64,000 nt of DNA from [Borrelia] lusitaniae. GTDB taxonomy: Bacteria; Spirochaetota; Spirochaetia; Borreliales; Borreliaceae. The notes under the pieces were generated by a model. It searched no databases. It had not been told where the DNA came from and saw nothing but the letters and a program-made list of their open reading frames with translations. Positions 40,458 to 49,326 of the stretch are shown here, one piece after another (position 1 is the first letter of the stretch; the number at the start of each line of letters is the position of its first letter). The stretch covers positions 620,001-684,000 of the forward strand of contig NZ_CP124050.1 of assembly GCF_030440365.1 (NCBI RefSeq), read 5' to 3'. Both the position numbers and the translations under genes were made by a program.

Positions 40458-42308
40458 ATATTCTTTTTTTAAAGTCCCTATTAAAATAGCTGTTATAATT
40501 GATCCTGCTAAGATAGATATTATCCACATTAATGGGTTTACTACTATTGGCAGAATAAATATTCCTCCATGTGGTGCTATAACTTCTACTTTGAAAAGTG
40601 CAGAAATAAATCCCCCTACAGATGAGCCTAGTATGCATGCAGGTATTACTCTTAAAGGATCTGAGGCTGCGAATGGAATTACTCCTTCTGTAATAAAGCA
40701 TGCTCCCAAAAAATAACAAACTTTTCCAGATTCTCTTTCTTCTTTTGAAAATCTGTTTTTAAATAAACTTGTAGCAAGTGCAATTCCTATAGGAGGTACC
40801 ATTCCTCCTGCCATTATGCTTGCATGAGGAATATAATTTTTTGCAGTTATCATTGCGATTCCAAATGCGTATGCAGCTTTATTGACAGGCCCCCCCATAT
40901 CTATTGCCATCATTGCTCCAAGTAAAGCTCCAAGTATTGCCATATTAGTTCCGCTAAGTCGATTTAGCATATCTGTTATTGACTCGTTGATAACAGATAT
41001 TGGACTAAGCATTACATATATTAAAATTCCTGAAATTATAACTGAGAAAAAAGGATAAGTTAATACTGGATTTATTCCTCTTAAATTGCTAGGAATTATT
41101 TGATCAGATATTTTTTTTACAATTAGTGTTACGTATCCTGAAATAAATCCTGCTAAAATGCCTCCCAGAAATCCCGCATTTCCATTACTCATCATTAATC
41201 CTGTAATCATTCCAGGTGCAAGTCCTGGTCTTTCTGCTATGCTAAATGAAATATAGCCAGCAAGTATTGGGATCATTAAAGCAAATGCGCTCCCACCGCC
41301 TATTTGCATGAGAATATCTGCTATTTTATTGTAGCTTGGGTCGTTTATATCGAATGCTTTGATTCCAAACATAAATGATATTGCTATTATTATTCCTCCC
41401 GATACTACAAATGGAAGCATAAATGAAACTCCATTCATTAGATGTTTGTAAATTCCTATTTTTTGAATTTGTTTGGGTTTTTCTGTGGTTTTGTTTGTGT
41501 TGCTTTTGTTATAAATTTGTGCTTCGTTTTTAAGAATTGTTTGAATAAGTTCTTTTGCTTTGTGTATGCCGTCTTTTACGCCTACTTCGATTAAAGGTTT
41601 TCCACTAAATCTTTCTTTGTTGATAGTCTTGCCAGATGCAATAATGATTCCTTTTGCGCTTTTTATTTCTTCTTCTGTTATTGGATTTTCAGTTCCACTA
41701 GATCCATTTGTTTCTACTTTTATGTTTATGTTTAATTCCAAAGCCGCTTTTTTAAGGCTTTCTGCTGCCATATAGGTGTGAGCTATTCCCACAGGGCATG
41801 CTGTTACGGCAAGAATGAAATCTTTTGTTGCATTTACATTATTAGATTCATTTGTATTGTCATTGCTCGTAATTATTTCTAAAAATCTCTCTTCATTATT
41901 TGTGTTTAGAAGTTCATTTCTTAATAAGTTATTGCTAAAAGTATTGCTTAGATATGATATAGCTTTTATATGCGCATTGCTAGAAGTTTCTTTGGGGAGA
42001 GCCATCATGAAAAACAGTTTTGAAAGTTTTTGATCAGAGGAGTTGAAATCAAATCCATTGCCATCAACTCTTAAAATTGCAATTCCGTGTTTTTTAATGA
42101 AACTCCCTTTTGCATGAGGCATGGCTATATGCTCTTCAATGCCTGTTCCGTTAATTTCTTCTCTTTTTTTAATTTCTTTTATGAATGCTTCTATGTCATT
42201 TAAGTATCCATTTTCATTAAGCATGCTAGCCATTTTTCTAATTACATCTTCTTTGCTAGTTGCTTTGTAATTTAGAACAATTAAGTTTTTTGAAAATAAA
42301 TTTTGCAT
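40443..42308 (-). CDS. fruA: PTS fructose-specific enzyme IIABC
   Basis: A membrane phosphotransferase that imports and phosphorylates fructose (or a related hexose). Domain order is IIA (His65 in MPHAKGSF), IIB of the fructose type (phospho-Cys171 in TACPVGIAHTY), then the multi-pass IIC domain. ATG 42308 with AGGTGA five bases upstream gives 621 residues; a GTG at 42317 is less likely. It is divergent from the 1-phosphofructokinase gene, which handles its product, supporting fructose as substrate. Confidence 0.94.
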   Translation of the reverse strand: MQNLFSKNLIVLNYKATSKEDVIRKMASMLNENGYLNDIEAFIKEIKKREEINGTGIEEHIAMPHAKGSFIKKHGIAILRVDGNGFDFNSSDQKLSKLFFMMALPKETSSNAHIKAISYLSNTFSNNLLRNELLNTNNEERFLEIITSNDNTNESNNVNATKDFILAVTACPVGIAHTYMAAESLKKAALELNINIKVETNGSSGTENPITEEEIKSAKGIIIASGKTINKERFSGKPLIEVGVKDGIHKAKELIQTILKNEAQIYNKSNTNKTTEKPKQIQKIGIYKHLMNGVSFMLPFVVSGGIIIAISFMFGIKAFDINDPSYNKIADILMQIGGGSAFALMIPILAGYISFSIAERPGLAPGMITGLMMSNGNAGFLGGILAGFISGYVTLIVKKISDQIIPSNLRGINPVLTYPFFSVIISGILIYVMLSPISVINESITDMLNRLSGTNMAILGALLGAMMAIDMGGPVNKAAYAFGIAMITAKNYIPHASIMAGGMVPPIGIALATSLFKNRFSKEERESGKVCYFLGACFITEGVIPFAASDPLRVIPACILGSSVGGFISALFKVEVIAPHGGIFILPIVVNPLMWIISILAGSIITAILIGTLKKEYNSRI

Positions 42309-42397
42309 AATAATCACCTTTATATATTATATAGTGTATATATAATATATAAATTTTACATTTATTTAATTGATTTTATCAATTAAAGGAGATTATT
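42309..42397. promoter_or_regulatory. Divergent fruA/fruK control region
   Basis: Eighty-nine very AT-rich bases. TATATAAT-type boxes at about 42331-42352 could serve either direction. A perfect 9-bp dyad at 42366-42386 (TTAATTGAT, three bases, ATCAATTAA) ends at the fruK Shine-Dalgarno AAAGGAGA (42385-42392). It could be an operator or a structure limiting fruK translation. A 16-mer at 42335-42350 (TGTATATATAATATAT) also occurs upstream of p66. Confidence 0.55.
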
Positions 42398-43321
42398 TTG
42401 ATATATACTCTAACGCTTAATCCTTCTGTAGATTATAAAATAGTTTTAAAAGAATTTCAGGAAGAAAGTCTTAATTATGCTTTGAGTAACAATTTCTTTG
42501 CGGGTGGCAAGGGAATAAATGTAAGCACTGTTCTTAAAAATTTAGGAAAACCTAGTACAGCTCTTGGATTTTTGGGAGGTTTTACGGGTGATTATATAAG
42601 ATTTTCTCTTGATTTTAAGGGTATAAAAAACGATTTTATTAAAATAAAATATGATACAAGATTAAATATTAAAATGATAGCAAATGGCAGAGAAACAGAA
42701 ATTAATGCCAATTCTCCAGATATTTCTGAGAATGAATTTGAACTTTTGAAAGATAAGCTTAAAGGTTTGGCAAATAATAGTATATTAGTGATGTCGGGAA
42801 GTGTTCCTTTAGCTCTTGGTGAGAATGCATACAATGAAATATCTAATAGCATTTCTAATGATGTTAAGCTTATAATTGATACTAGTGGTAAACCTTTAAA
42901 AAAAATTCTTAAATTAAATCCCTTTTTAATAAAGCCTAATATTTATGAACTTGAGGATCTTTTTAATGCTAAATTTAATTCTACGAAAGAATTGATTAAA
43001 ATTGGTAAAAATCTTGTAGAAAGTGGGGTTCAAAATATTATAATCTCCATGGGAAGTGATGGGGCTATTTTTATTGGGGGTAAAAATGTTGCTTTTAGGG
43101 CTTTTGTTCCAAAGATTAGCTCTGTTAGCACTATTGGGGCAGGAGATTCTGTGATTGCAGGATTTGTGTATGCTTTTGACAATAAAAATACTTTAAAAGA
43201 TTCATTTAAATTTGGTGTTGCAGCCGGTACAGCTACGGCATTAAAGGGTAATCTTTGTGAATTTCAAGATGTTGAAAAGATGCTTTGTGAGATTAAGGTT
43301 GAAGACATTTGCATTTCTTAA
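42398..43321 (+). CDS. fruK: 1-phosphofructokinase (PfkB family)
   Basis: Phosphorylates fructose 1-phosphate from the PTS to fructose 1,6-bisphosphate for glycolysis. PfkB signatures are FFAGGKGINVSTVL near residue 33 and the catalytic-base segment TIGAGDSVIAGF near 247. The 307-residue length is normal. It starts at TTG 42398 with AAAGGAGA at ideal spacing. PfkB members include tagatose-6-phosphate kinase, but pairing with a fructose-type PTS favours FruK. Confidence 0.92.
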   Translation: MIYTLTLNPSVDYKIVLKEFQEESLNYALSNNFFAGGKGINVSTVLKNLGKPSTALGFLGGFTGDYIRFSLDFKGIKNDFIKIKYDTRLNIKMIANGRETEINANSPDISENEFELLKDKLKGLANNSILVMSGSVPLALGENAYNEISNSISNDVKLIIDTSGKPLKKILKLNPFLIKPNIYELEDLFNAKFNSTKELIKIGKNLVESGVQNIIISMGSDGAIFIGGKNVAFRAFVPKISSVSTIGAGDSVIAGFVYAFDNKNTLKDSFKFGVAAGTATALKGNLCEFQDVEKMLCEIKVEDICIS

Positions 43322-43358
43322 TTTTTTAAATAGAGTTGAAGATTGGATTTTGAAACTT

Positions 43359-43386
43359 TACTGTAGCTTTTTAAAAAGCTACAGTA
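43359..43386. terminator. Bidirectional terminator after fruK
   Basis: A perfect 28-bp palindrome, TACTGTAGCTTTTT with its complement, between the convergent fruK and the small CxxC protein gene. Only a short T-rich stretch follows. Confidence 0.85.
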
Positions 43387-43396
43387 TTTGTTTTGC

Positions 43397-43714
43397 TTAA
43401 ATTTTTAATTTTGATTTATACAATCTATTTATTGTTAGGGCTAATCCTGTAATTGCTAACAATGCAAGTATAGCTATGCTTGCAAATGAAGAGCCTGTTG
43501 TATTTGATTTAGTAATTTTTGTAGCGATTTTTATAGTTTCTTCGTTACAAATACAGTTAGCATATCCACATATTGGGCAGATCTCTTCTACTCCCAATTG
43601 GCTTAAGTTTTCATTTGGAATTATATTTCCATTTTTTGTTGTGTTGGTTTGTGCGAAAACAGATGTTGAAATTAATAGCAAAGTAGTGAAAAATAAGCAT
43701 TTTTTTAGATTCAT
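43397..43714 (-). CDS. Small exported membrane protein with a four-cysteine motif
   Basis: Function unknown (BB0631-like). Of 105 residues, 1-21 form a signal peptide (LFFTTLLLISTSVFA), 46-56 carry CPICGYANCIC, a compact rubredoxin/zinc-knuckle-like cluster with Cys at 46, 49, 54 and 56, and about 75-97 form a membrane helix (IAILALLAITGLALTI) followed by a basic tail. GGAGAAGG precedes the ATG. The cysteine cluster would lie outside the cytoplasm, where it could bind metal or form disulphides. Confidence 0.8.
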   Translation of the reverse strand: MNLKKCLFFTTLLLISTSVFAQTNTTKNGNIIPNENLSQLGVEEICPICGYANCICNEETIKIATKITKSNTTGSSFASIAILALLAITGLALTINRLYKSKLKI

Positions 43715-43869
43715 TTTACCTTCTCCTTGTAGGTTTTATTTATTTTTTTGAACTCTTAAATTGCAACTTTTAATTAAACATTTGTAATTTTTTATTATCC
43801 AAAACTTGCTAGAATGGCAATAGATTTTCTAAGAAAAAATATTGAAATAATAAAGCACAAAATTATCTT

Positions 43870-43943
43870 CGGGAGCGACGGGTCTCGAACCCGCGACCTC
43901 CTGCGTGACAGGCAGGCGTTCTAACCATCTGAACTACGCCCCC
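43870..43943 (-). tRNA. tRNA-Asp (GTC)
   Basis: GGGGGCG pairs with CGCTCCC. The anticodon stem-loop CCTGC-CTGTCAC-GCAGG gives GTC, the T arm GCGGG-TTCGAGA-CCCGT is perfect, and the discriminator is G. Confidence 0.96.
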
Positions 43944-43964
43944 AAGGTCGTTCTTTTTTTAAAG

Positions 43965-43993
43965 ATTATAGTAGTTTTTAATTTATTTGTCAA
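43965..43993 (-). promoter_or_regulatory. Consensus promoter of tRNA-Asp inside recD
   Basis: On the minus strand perfect TTGACA (43988-43993), a 17-base spacer and perfect TATAAT (43965-43970). The -35 box is read as the last sense codons of recD. Confidence 0.9.
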
Positions 43994-45815
43994 TTTCTTC
44001 AAATGAGTTTAAGTATTCTAATATTTTTGAATCTCTTCTGCTTGATTTTTTGCTTAGCTTAAGAATAGTTTCTTTGTTGGAAATTATTTCTAGGCTATTT
44101 TTAGCTCTTGTTATTGCAGTGTACATAAGTTCTTTTGTTAAAAAGGGGTTATTTTCTAATATTACTTTTATATGTTTGTATTCAGATCCTTGGCTTTTGT
44201 GTATTGTTGTGGCAAAGCTTAATTCATAATTTGTTAGTAAATTTAAATTTATTTTTTTATATTTTTCATCTTTTCTTTGGAATAAAGCATAAAATTTAGA
44301 ATTTTCATTAAAAATTATACCTCTCTCTCCATTAAATAATTTATTTTTATAGTCAGTTTTAGTTATCATTATTATTTGACCAATAAAGTTTCCATAGGTT
44401 TTTTTTAGGTAAGTTTTTATTATTTCATTTAGAGTTTTAGTTCCAAATTTTCCAAAATTTTTTGAACTTAAAATTATATTTTCAAGTAAAGTTTCAAGTA
44501 TTGTTTCAATTTTTGATTCTTTTAGTAGTTTGAGATTAAAGGTGGGTATTTTTTTATATAAATTGTTTATATATTCTATTAGATCTTTTTTTAAGTTTAT
44601 TTTTTCTATTTCTTTTAATTGAATATTTTTATTGTTATTAATGTATTTGCAAATCAGGGCATCATCTTCTTTATATATGGCTTTTGAGAGCAGGTTTATT
44701 TCTTTATTGCTTCTGAAATTTTCTTTAAGATCTTCTACATTGTCGTTATTTATTTTTTTTATTTCTAGAAGGCTTGAATATACATTTCCTTCATTTACCG
44801 ATGGGAGTTGATTTTTATCTCCCACTATTATTAATTTAGTAGTTATTGGTGTTGCTTTTAATAGTATTAAAAAAGTATATGCATCTACCATTGAAGCTTC
44901 ATCAATTATTATTACGTCAAAATTTAGTTGATTTTCTTCATCATATAGATTTTTTTTGTTTATAAATTTGATTTTCAATAGTTTTTGGATTGTATTGCAT
45001 TCTATTTCTAAATTTTTAAATGAATGGTCGATGCTTGTTTGTAGCCTTAAGCTAGCTTTTCCCGTAGGTGCTGTAATTGCTACTGATATTTTTTTTTTAT
45101 TGTTTAATGTTTTATTAATTGCCTTTAAGATATAGTTAATAGTTGTAGTTTTGCCTGTTCCAGGGCCCCCACTCAATAGAAAAAAGTTGCTTTTTAGTGC
45201 CTTTCTTACTGATGTAATTTGCTCTTTATTTAAATTATTGGTGTTAAAATTTGATATTATATTTTGTATTTTGTTGTCATTTAATTCACTTTTATGGTTT
45301 TTTAATCTTTTTATAATTTGTTTTATTAATTCTTCTTCTTCTCTGTAGTTTTTTTGAGTATAAATGTAGATGTTGTTTTCTAGGATTAGGGGAGTTGTAA
45401 TTTTAAGCTTATTAAATTCCATTAGTATGTTACTTTTTTTTAAAATTGAGACTATATTCTTAATAGTTTCTAGGTTTCCAAACGTTTCTAACTCTTTTAG
45501 TATTTTTATTAACTTAATGTAACTTCTATTAGTTTTTTCTAGGTTGTCTTTTGTGAATGTTATTGTATTTTGAATATCTATTGCTAATAGATTTATGTTA
45601 GCTCTTAAGTGACCTTTGTCAAAATAGTTAAATAAAAATATTAAAAATATTATAATATTTTTATTGTTTATGGATTTTGCAAGTGTTTGTGCTTTATAGT
45701 AATTTTTTTTATTTATGTTTAAAAGTTCAATTATTTCATAAAACTTAAGCTCAGGAGTTAAGAATTTTTTATTTTTATCTTTTAAAAATTCTCTTAATAC
45801 TAAAAAATCTCTCAT
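43983..45815 (-). CDS. recD: Exonuclease V (RecBCD) subunit RecD
   Basis: The 5'-3' superfamily 1B helicase subunit of RecBCD, acting in double-strand-break repair and degradation of linear DNA. Walker A is GGPGTGKT at residues 216-223, motif II is VIIDEASMVDA, GDKNQLPSVNEG follows, and the C-terminal ATTIHKSQGSEY and MYTAITRAKNS motifs are intact. At 610 residues it is close to E. coli RecD. ATG 45815 overlaps the recB stop (ATGA). Its last codons carry the tRNA-Asp promoter. Confidence 0.95.
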   Translation of the reverse strand: MRDFLVLREFLKDKNKKFLTPELKFYEIIELLNINKKNYYKAQTLAKSINNKNIIIFLIFLFNYFDKGHLRANINLLAIDIQNTITFTKDNLEKTNRSYIKLIKILKELETFGNLETIKNIVSILKKSNILMEFNKLKITTPLILENNIYIYTQKNYREEEELIKQIIKRLKNHKSELNDNKIQNIISNFNTNNLNKEQITSVRKALKSNFFLLSGGPGTGKTTTINYILKAINKTLNNKKKISVAITAPTGKASLRLQTSIDHSFKNLEIECNTIQKLLKIKFINKKNLYDEENQLNFDVIIIDEASMVDAYTFLILLKATPITTKLIIVGDKNQLPSVNEGNVYSSLLEIKKINNDNVEDLKENFRSNKEINLLSKAIYKEDDALICKYINNNKNIQLKEIEKINLKKDLIEYINNLYKKIPTFNLKLLKESKIETILETLLENIILSSKNFGKFGTKTLNEIIKTYLKKTYGNFIGQIIMITKTDYKNKLFNGERGIIFNENSKFYALFQRKDEKYKKINLNLLTNYELSFATTIHKSQGSEYKHIKVILENNPFLTKELMYTAITRAKNSLEIISNKETILKLSKKSSRRDSKILEYLNSFEEIDK

Positions 45816-48800
45816 GAATGCCTTTTAATACTTAGTTCTAAGATAATTTTATCTAAATCCACATCATCAAATTTTGGAAGATCAAAATAAATTCCATTTT
45901 CAAATTTTGATTGCAAGTATTCAACATTGTCTTTAAATGCTCTTGTAAAAAGATATATTATTCCACCAAATTTTTGATTATATTCTTTTTTGTTTTTAAA
46001 TAAAATTTTTTTCATTCCGAGTGCATATATTTTATATTGCAAATCATAATATTCTTTTTTTATTATATTTTCTAAATTTGTTATATTATAATTATTTTTA
46101 TCTTTTCCAAGATAGTTTGTTTTGTAATCCAGGATATATATTTTATTATTGGCTTTAAATATGAGATCTACTATTCCTTTTAAATATCCATCGCTTAGTT
46201 TTATGTGAAGATCTTCAAAGTGGTTGTCAAAAAGATGTTTTTGTTTTTGAAATTTAGGATTTATTTTGATTAAAAATTCCATTTCTTTTTGCAATTCTTC
46301 AATATCACAAAGACTAGTATTAATTGCTCTTATATTATAAGTTAGTATATTGTAAATCATTTTAGTTAATGAATTTTGTATTTCTATTGTGTTGAGATTT
46401 GAGTTAATTTTTTGTATTTGTTTTTCAATAATTTCAATATTCTTTTTTTTAAAATTATCAAATGTATCTTTTGCTGTGCTAAAGATTATTTCTTCCATTA
46501 CGGCATGCAAAATGTTTCCAATATCTTTTCCTTTAGGCAGAGTCTCTTCTAATGTAGTAGGTTCATAATCAATATCTGTTTCTTTTTCGTAGTTGATATT
46601 TTTAAAATCATAGTTTTCGTAAAATGTTGCATGATGAGCTTGGGCTGTTAAGCTTGAAAAACTAGATGTATATTCTTTTTTAAACATGTTTTTAATTATT
46701 GGTTTTGGTGGAATTAATTTCGTATTTGCATTTATATTGTTCTTTTTTTTAAATCTCTTTTGGCTAATAAATTCATATATATTAAAGTCATGTTTGATAT
46801 TATCAATAGTAAAAACTTTTGCCAATTCTAATAATTTGCTAGTTATGCTATTTGTTTTTGTAATAAAAAGAGCAAATTTAGCTCTTGTTGCTCCCACATA
46901 AAATATGTTTTTTTCTTCACTTAGTAGTTTTAGGCGTGCATATTTTTTGTTTTCTTCCAATTTAAAAAAATCATATTCAATTTTTCCGTCTTGATAAAAT
47001 TTGTAAAAATGATTTTTTTTTGAAAAAATATTGCTATTTCCTATTGGAGATGTATTGATTAAGAATACGATATTTATGCTAAGCCCTTTTGATTTATGTA
47101 TTGTCATAAGCTCTATAGATTCATTGTCATTATTTATATTATTGTTTCTTTCTTCTATTTCTTCAGACTCTTCGTTTATTATTAGATTTTCTAAAGCAGA
47201 GATTAGAGATTGTATGTTTTGTTCTTTATGATATATTTTAGATATGATCTCAAGTGCTCTTTCATAGGTTTTTAGATTTTCAAGTTTGCCTTCTTTAATA
47301 AGAAGCCCTTTGTAATTTATTTTATTTTTTGCCCATTCAATAATTTTTTGATCTTTGGTGCTATTAGCAATTTTGATCCACAAGTTTTTTTCGAATGTGA
47401 TTTTGTTAATTGCATTTATTAATGTTATTTCATTTTTTTCAACCAAAGTTGTTATATTTTCAATAAATTCTTCTATAAGGTAAATTTTGTCTTGTTTGAT
47501 TAAAATTCTTTGTAAATTCCACGGCACATTTAATATTTTACTGTTTAGAATATAATTTAGGGTTTTAAAACTTTGTTTTCGGTCTAAGCACTTAAGAATA
47601 TAGAAAATTTCGCTAAATTCTTTGGTTTTTAAAAGTTTTTCTTGAATTTTGTTTGTTTGGATTTGCTCTTTTTTTAATGCTTTATCTATTAAATTGATTT
47701 CATTCTTTCCCCTACAAAGTACTTTAATGTCTTGCATTTTAATATTTCTAATTTTACCCTTATCAGCAATTGTTCCATATGTAAGTAAATATTTTATTGT
47801 TAATGCTGTTTTTTGGTAAATGTCTTCTTCGTTTTCGGCATTTGTGGTTATTATATTTATTCCTTCTATTTCTTGCCTGTTAATGAAAATGTTATTATTG
47901 TCATTTTGTTGATTTGGAAGTGAATTGGTAAATTCAATTTTTTCAATTTCATCTACTACTGCATTATTATATATATTATTAAAAATTTTATTTAAAGGGC
48001 TTATAAGTTTTCTACTTGATCTGTGATTTATTTTTAGTACAATTCTAGCATCTTTATTAATTTTATTTTTTATTTCTTTGTTATAAAATGAAATGTCCGC
48101 TTTTCTAAAGGAATATATTATCTGTTTGGGGTCAGCTATGAATATTAATTTTATTCCTGCTGTTTTTAATATTTTAAATATTTCGATTTGCATTAAGCTT
48201 AAGTCTTGTGCTTCATCAATTAAAATGATTTTGTATCGATTTTTGATTGCATTCAAAAGCTTTTTGTCTTCTGATTTTAAGTAATTTTTTAAATTTGAAA
48301 TTATGTAATTTTGATCTATTGTGTTTGTTGATTTAGTAATTTTCTCTAATTCTTTTTCTATATACTTTAGTATTTTGTATTCAACTTTTAAAATAACATA
48401 TTGCTTTAAATTATTTCTATTTTTATTTCTATTGTCTTCTGATTTATATTTTTCATGTTTAATATTAATTCCTAAATAGATTAAATCATTTTTAATCTTA
48501 AGTTCTTTAGGTAATAATTTGGTATTTTTTTTAGTTTCTTTTTCTATTAGAGTTGAAAAAAATTTATTTTTTATTAATGTTTCTGCTATTTTGAATATGT
48601 TGTTTTCTTTGGAATATTTTATTTCAAGTTTACCGGTTTGAACATGTTTATTATAAAAACTTAATATTTCATCTGTTGTCATTTCGTCTAAGTTTTCTAT
48701 TATTTTGTTGTAATCTTTGATCAATTCTTCCTTTTTGAGAAGAATGTTTTCAAATGATGTTTGAGTTTTAAGCCAATCTCCAAGCTCTTGAGTTGTATCT

Positions 48801-49321
48801 CTCTCATAAGCTTTTTTTATTTTTAACACAATTTCTTCTGTTTTTTTAGCATCAGATTTGAATACTTTAAGTTCATAATCTTTAATATCAAGAGCTTGGA
48901 TCAAGCTATCCGATTTTCTTAAAAATTCATAAACTATTTCATCTATTTCTTTTGAAAATTTTTCTTTGGGTTTATACTTGGAATAGTTTTCTGTTTCAAG
49001 TTGAAAATTATTTAAGGCATGTAATGCGAATTTATTGATTGTTGATATAAAGAGTTTTTTTGATTGCTCATAGGCTTCTTTTAAAATTTCATTTGTTTTT
49101 GAGTTAAAATAAGCATTTTCTATTGCTTTTAATATTCTTGTGTGCATTTCTTCTGTAGCTTTTTTTGTAAAAGTTAATACCAAGATTTCATTTATGGAGT
49201 ATAGTTTGGTTTTCATTAAATTTATAACCACATTTTCAAGTATGTGAGTTTTACCAGTGCCTGCTGATGCTTCTATTAATATTGTTGTGTTATTTTGAAT
49301 TTTTTCTAGGATTTTGTCCAT
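45812..49321 (-). CDS. recB: Exonuclease V (RecBCD) subunit RecB
   Basis: The 3'-5' superfamily 1A helicase and nuclease subunit. Walker A ASAGTGKT is at residues 18-25, followed by LTFTKKATEEM, motif II ILIDEAQDLSLMQ near 370, ADPKQIIYSFRKAD, and MTIHKSKGLS. The C-terminal nuclease domain keeps the catalytic pattern GIVDLIF, then YILDYKTNYLG. The length of 1169 residues is normal. It lies five bases after recC and overlaps recD. In a genome with linear replicons the complex must be kept from degrading hairpin telomeres, which have no free ends. Confidence 0.95.
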   Translation of the reverse strand: MDKILEKIQNNTTILIEASAGTGKTHILENVVINLMKTKLYSINEILVLTFTKKATEEMHTRILKAIENAYFNSKTNEILKEAYEQSKKLFISTINKFALHALNNFQLETENYSKYKPKEKFSKEIDEIVYEFLRKSDSLIQALDIKDYELKVFKSDAKKTEEIVLKIKKAYERDTTQELGDWLKTQTSFENILLKKEELIKDYNKIIENLDEMTTDEILSFYNKHVQTGKLEIKYSKENNIFKIAETLIKNKFFSTLIEKETKKNTKLLPKELKIKNDLIYLGINIKHEKYKSEDNRNKNRNNLKQYVILKVEYKILKYIEKELEKITKSTNTIDQNYIISNLKNYLKSEDKKLLNAIKNRYKIILIDEAQDLSLMQIEIFKILKTAGIKLIFIADPKQIIYSFRKADISFYNKEIKNKINKDARIVLKINHRSSRKLISPLNKIFNNIYNNAVVDEIEKIEFTNSLPNQQNDNNNIFINRQEIEGINIITTNAENEEDIYQKTALTIKYLLTYGTIADKGKIRNIKMQDIKVLCRGKNEINLIDKALKKEQIQTNKIQEKLLKTKEFSEIFYILKCLDRKQSFKTLNYILNSKILNVPWNLQRILIKQDKIYLIEEFIENITTLVEKNEITLINAINKITFEKNLWIKIANSTKDQKIIEWAKNKINYKGLLIKEGKLENLKTYERALEIISKIYHKEQNIQSLISALENLIINEESEEIEERNNNINNDNESIELMTIHKSKGLSINIVFLINTSPIGNSNIFSKKNHFYKFYQDGKIEYDFFKLEENKKYARLKLLSEEKNIFYVGATRAKFALFITKTNSITSKLLELAKVFTIDNIKHDFNIYEFISQKRFKKKNNINANTKLIPPKPIIKNMFKKEYTSSFSSLTAQAHHATFYENYDFKNINYEKETDIDYEPTTLEETLPKGKDIGNILHAVMEEIIFSTAKDTFDNFKKKNIEIIEKQIQKINSNLNTIEIQNSLTKMIYNILTYNIRAINTSLCDIEELQKEMEFLIKINPKFQKQKHLFDNHFEDLHIKLSDGYLKGIVDLIFKANNKIYILDYKTNYLGKDKNNYNITNLENIIKKEYYDLQYKIYALGMKKILFKNKKEYNQKFGGIIYLFTRAFKDNVEYLQSKFENGIYFDLPKFDDVDLDKIILELSIKRHS

Positions 49322-49326
49322 GAATT

